From the NCBI GenBank assembly GCA_937944035.1, contig CALDZQ010000023.1, forward strand, positions 1-8,501: 8,501 nucleotides of DNA. The letters run 5' to 3'. Below the pieces are notes generated by a model, which was given only the letters and a program-made list of their open reading frames with translations, was not told the origin of the DNA and searched no databases. This document shows positions 7,717 to 8,501 of this stretch, piece after piece. The stretch comes from an uncultured Neomegalonema sp. (GTDB lineage: Bacteria; Pseudomonadota; Alphaproteobacteria; Rhodobacterales; Rhodobacteraceae). Every line of letters begins with the position of its first letter. The first letter of the stretch is position 1. A program made the position numbers and the translations under genes.

Positions 7717-7751
7717 ACCGGATCATACGTCCGGTTTATTATCTATACGTC
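7717..7751 (-). promoter_or_regulatory. Palindrome and paired direct repeats upstream of the acyl-CoA synthetase (candidate operator)
   Basis: ACCGGA (7717-7722) and TCCGGT (7730-7735) form perfect 6-bp inverted arms around 7 nt. On the minus strand GACGTAT occurs twice, at 7751-7745 and 7731-7725, exactly 20 bp apart, so the copies lie on nearly the same helix face. One copy overlaps the palindrome. A -10-like GATAAT (7742-7737) lies between them, without a clear -35. The cluster sits 18-52 bp before the start codon. This placement fits a regulator binding site, but no regulator gene is adjacent and the elements are short. Confidence 0.3.
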
Positions 7752-7761
7752 AGATGTTGCA

Positions 7762-7790
7762 CGGCTTTCGCCGGGGCGCAACCACGCCCC
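7762..7790 (-). terminator. Tandem hairpins after the Kbp gene; possible terminator
   Basis: On the minus strand a perfect 6-bp GC stem, GGGGCG/CGCCCC (7790-7785 and 7778-7773) with a 6-nt loop, is followed at once by CGGC-GAAA-GCCG-type pairing (7773-7762). The second stem is closed by a GNRA-type GAAA loop and shares base 7773 with the first. The pair starts 27 nt past the Kbp stop codon. There is no T-run, so termination efficiency is unknown. Confidence 0.4.
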
Positions 7791-7817
7791 AACGTAACCT
7801 TTCGTCTTTCGTGCCCA

Positions 7818-8258
7818 TCAATCGCGGGGCGGAATCCGCAAAACCTGACCCGGATAAATCTTATCAGGATGGGTCAGCATAGGGCGGTTCGCCTCAAAGA
7901 TGTCTTTGAAATGTGCGCCGTTGCCGTAGTGCTTTGTCGAAATGCCCCACAAAGTCTCGCCTTTGACGACCGTATGATAGTCCGCGTCTTTGGTGTCATC
8001 TTTGGTGTCGATCCGGTTGTTTACCCGCGCGACCCCGGCGATATTTCCCACCGCGACGATGATTTTCTCGCGCAATTCTTTTGACATCGCCTCGCCGCGC
8101 AGCTCCACCTCGTCGCCATCGACCTTGATGTCGAGATTTTCGGCCTCAAGCCCGTGCTTTTTGACCTCTTTTTTCAGGGCATCAGCGCTCGGCGCATCAT
8201 CACTTTTGCCGATTCCAAGCCGTTTGCCTGCCCGTTTGACGAAATCAATAAATCCCAT
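7818..8258 (-). CDS. kbp: BON and LysM domain protein, Kbp/YgaU type
   Basis: The 146-residue product matches E. coli Kbp (YgaU, 149 residues) in length and architecture. It has a short N-terminal amphipathic stretch MGFIDFVKRAGKRL, a BON domain at about 25-85 (with IIVAVGNIAGVARVNNRI) and a C-terminal LysM domain at about 94-143 (YHTVVKGETLWGISTKHYGN through FEANRPMLTHPDKIYPGQVLRIP). E. coli Kbp binds potassium and is stress-induced; whether this homologue does the same is inference. Annotation pipelines often call it a LysM peptidoglycan-binding protein, but no signal peptide is visible, so a cytoplasmic location is plausible. The ATG at 8258 has AAGGA 8 nt upstream and matches the family N-terminus. 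A longer frame back to 8399 runs through the divergent promoter region and is not conserved-looking. It diverges from a tRNA-Leu gene. Confidence 0.93.
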   Translation of the reverse strand: MGFIDFVKRAGKRLGIGKSDDAPSADALKKEVKKHGLEAENLDIKVDGDEVELRGEAMSKELREKIIVAVGNIAGVARVNNRIDTKDDTKDADYHTVVKGETLWGISTKHYGNGAHFKDIFEANRPMLTHPDKIYPGQVLRIPPRD

Positions 8259-8283
8259 TGCCTCAGTCCTTATGTGTGTTTTT

Positions 8284-8296
8284 GTCTGGAACAGAC
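8284..8296. promoter_or_regulatory. Short perfect palindrome in the Kbp leader
   Basis: GTCTG-GAA-CAGAC gives perfect 5-bp arms around 3 nt, 26 bp upstream of the Kbp start codon. It could be an operator or a small leader hairpin. Arms this short arise by chance fairly often, so support is weak. The 181-bp divergent gap (8259-8439) also holds a minus-strand TTGACC (8323-8318), but at 17 nt spacing no acceptable -10 follows it. Confidence 0.2.
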
Positions 8297-8357
8297 CCTG
8301 AATCGTTCGGCCCGTGAGGTCAATCTTTCTCATCATCCGGCCGCTGTGATCTATGAT

Positions 8358-8386
8358 TTGAGACATATCTGCGCATCGGATGTAAA
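8358..8386 (+). promoter_or_regulatory. Predicted sigma-70-type promoter for tRNA-Leu
   Basis: TTGAGA (8358-8363, 5 of 6 to TTGACA) and TGTAAA (8381-8386, 4 of 6 to TATAAT) are separated by 17 bp, the preferred spacing. Initiation near 8393 would leave about 45 nt of leader before the mature tRNA 5' end at 8440, normal for a tRNA precursor. It is the best promoter-like pair in the divergent gap, but was found by eye only. Confidence 0.45.
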
Positions 8387-8439
8387 AAACCCTTCCCAAG
8401 CCGCCCCGCCTTTGCTATCTGCGCCCCCTGCCCAGACGT

Positions 8440-8501
8440 GCGGTCGTGGCGGAATTGGTAGACGCGCAGCGTTGAGGTCGCTGTGGGGTAACACCCGTGG
8501 A
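8440..8501 (+). tRNA. tRNA-Leu (anticodon GAG), 3' end outside window
   Basis: The first 62 nt of a tRNA: acceptor strand GCGGTCG (8440-8446), D arm with GGAATTGGTAGACGC, and anticodon stem CAGCG/CGCTG (8467-8471/8479-8483) enclosing the loop TTGAGGT with anticodon GAG at 8474-8476. The start of a long variable arm (GGGTAACACCC) marks a class II tRNA, consistent with leucine. The T arm and the acceptor 3' strand lie past the window end, so acceptor pairing cannot be verified here. Decodes CUC and CUU. Confidence 0.96.

Noticed and set aside
8288..8308. GGAAC and CGTT in the Kbp/tRNA gap as an EcfG-type general stress promoter, or GAAC/GTTC as a LexA-type box.
   Set aside because: The GGAAC-CGTT spacing is 11 nt, not 16-17. 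The GAAC/GTTC pair is inverted with 12 nt between, unlike the alphaproteobacterial GTTC-N7-GTTC direct repeat.
8318..8323. Minus-strand TTGACC as the -35 of a Kbp promoter.
   Set aside because: At 16-18 nt spacing no acceptable -10 hexamer follows; the 17-nt position reads CAGGGT.
8259..8399. An in-frame 47-codon N-terminal extension of the Kbp gene.
   Set aside because: The family starts with the MGFIDFVK-like segment, a good Shine-Dalgarno precedes the ATG at 8258, and the extension runs into the tRNA promoter region.

Overview
The window looks like an ordinary chromosomal segment of a moderately GC-rich Gram-negative bacterium, most likely an alphaproteobacterium. The lipid A cluster uses LpxI, the UDP-diacylglucosamine hydrolase typical of Alphaproteobacteria, instead of LpxH. 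The cluster also faces gltA and gltX, an arrangement I recall from several alphaproteobacterial genomes. I cannot name the genus from sequence alone.

Layout. On the + strand at the left are the C-terminal two thirds of a glutamyl-tRNA synthetase (gltX, cut by the window start) and a complete type II citrate synthase (gltA). Converging on gltA from the right is a tightly packed minus-strand lipid A operon transcribed fabZ > lpxA > lpxI > lpxB. lpxA and lpxI are 1 bp apart, lpxI and lpxB overlap by 4 bp, and the 3' end of lpxB overlaps the 3' end of gltA by 25 bp. Upstream of fabZ, after a 140 bp gap with an inverted repeat, is a 638-residue AMP-binding acyl-CoA synthetase, also on the minus strand. 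Next comes a small BON + LysM protein (Kbp/YgaU type) on the minus strand. At the right edge a + strand tRNA-Leu(GAG) begins, diverging from the Kbp gene and cut by the window end.

Function. FabZ makes enoyl-ACP in fatty acid elongation and competes with LpxA for 3-hydroxyacyl-ACP. LpxA, LpxI and LpxB carry out the first, fourth and fifth committed steps of lipid A synthesis. LpxC and LpxD, needed in between, are not in this window. The acyl-CoA synthetase activates free carboxylic acids and is the least expected neighbour. gltA (entry to the TCA cycle) and gltX (translation) are housekeeping genes.

I found no mobile element, CRISPR array, phage gene, defence locus or convincing new system. 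There is no gene-free stretch longer than 300 bp; the gaps are 78, 32, 140, 118 and 181 bp. The items most worth checking are the gltA/lpxB overlap with a strong hairpin inside the opposite gene, the acyl-CoA synthetase where lpxD often sits, and a compact repeat/palindrome region in front of that synthetase.
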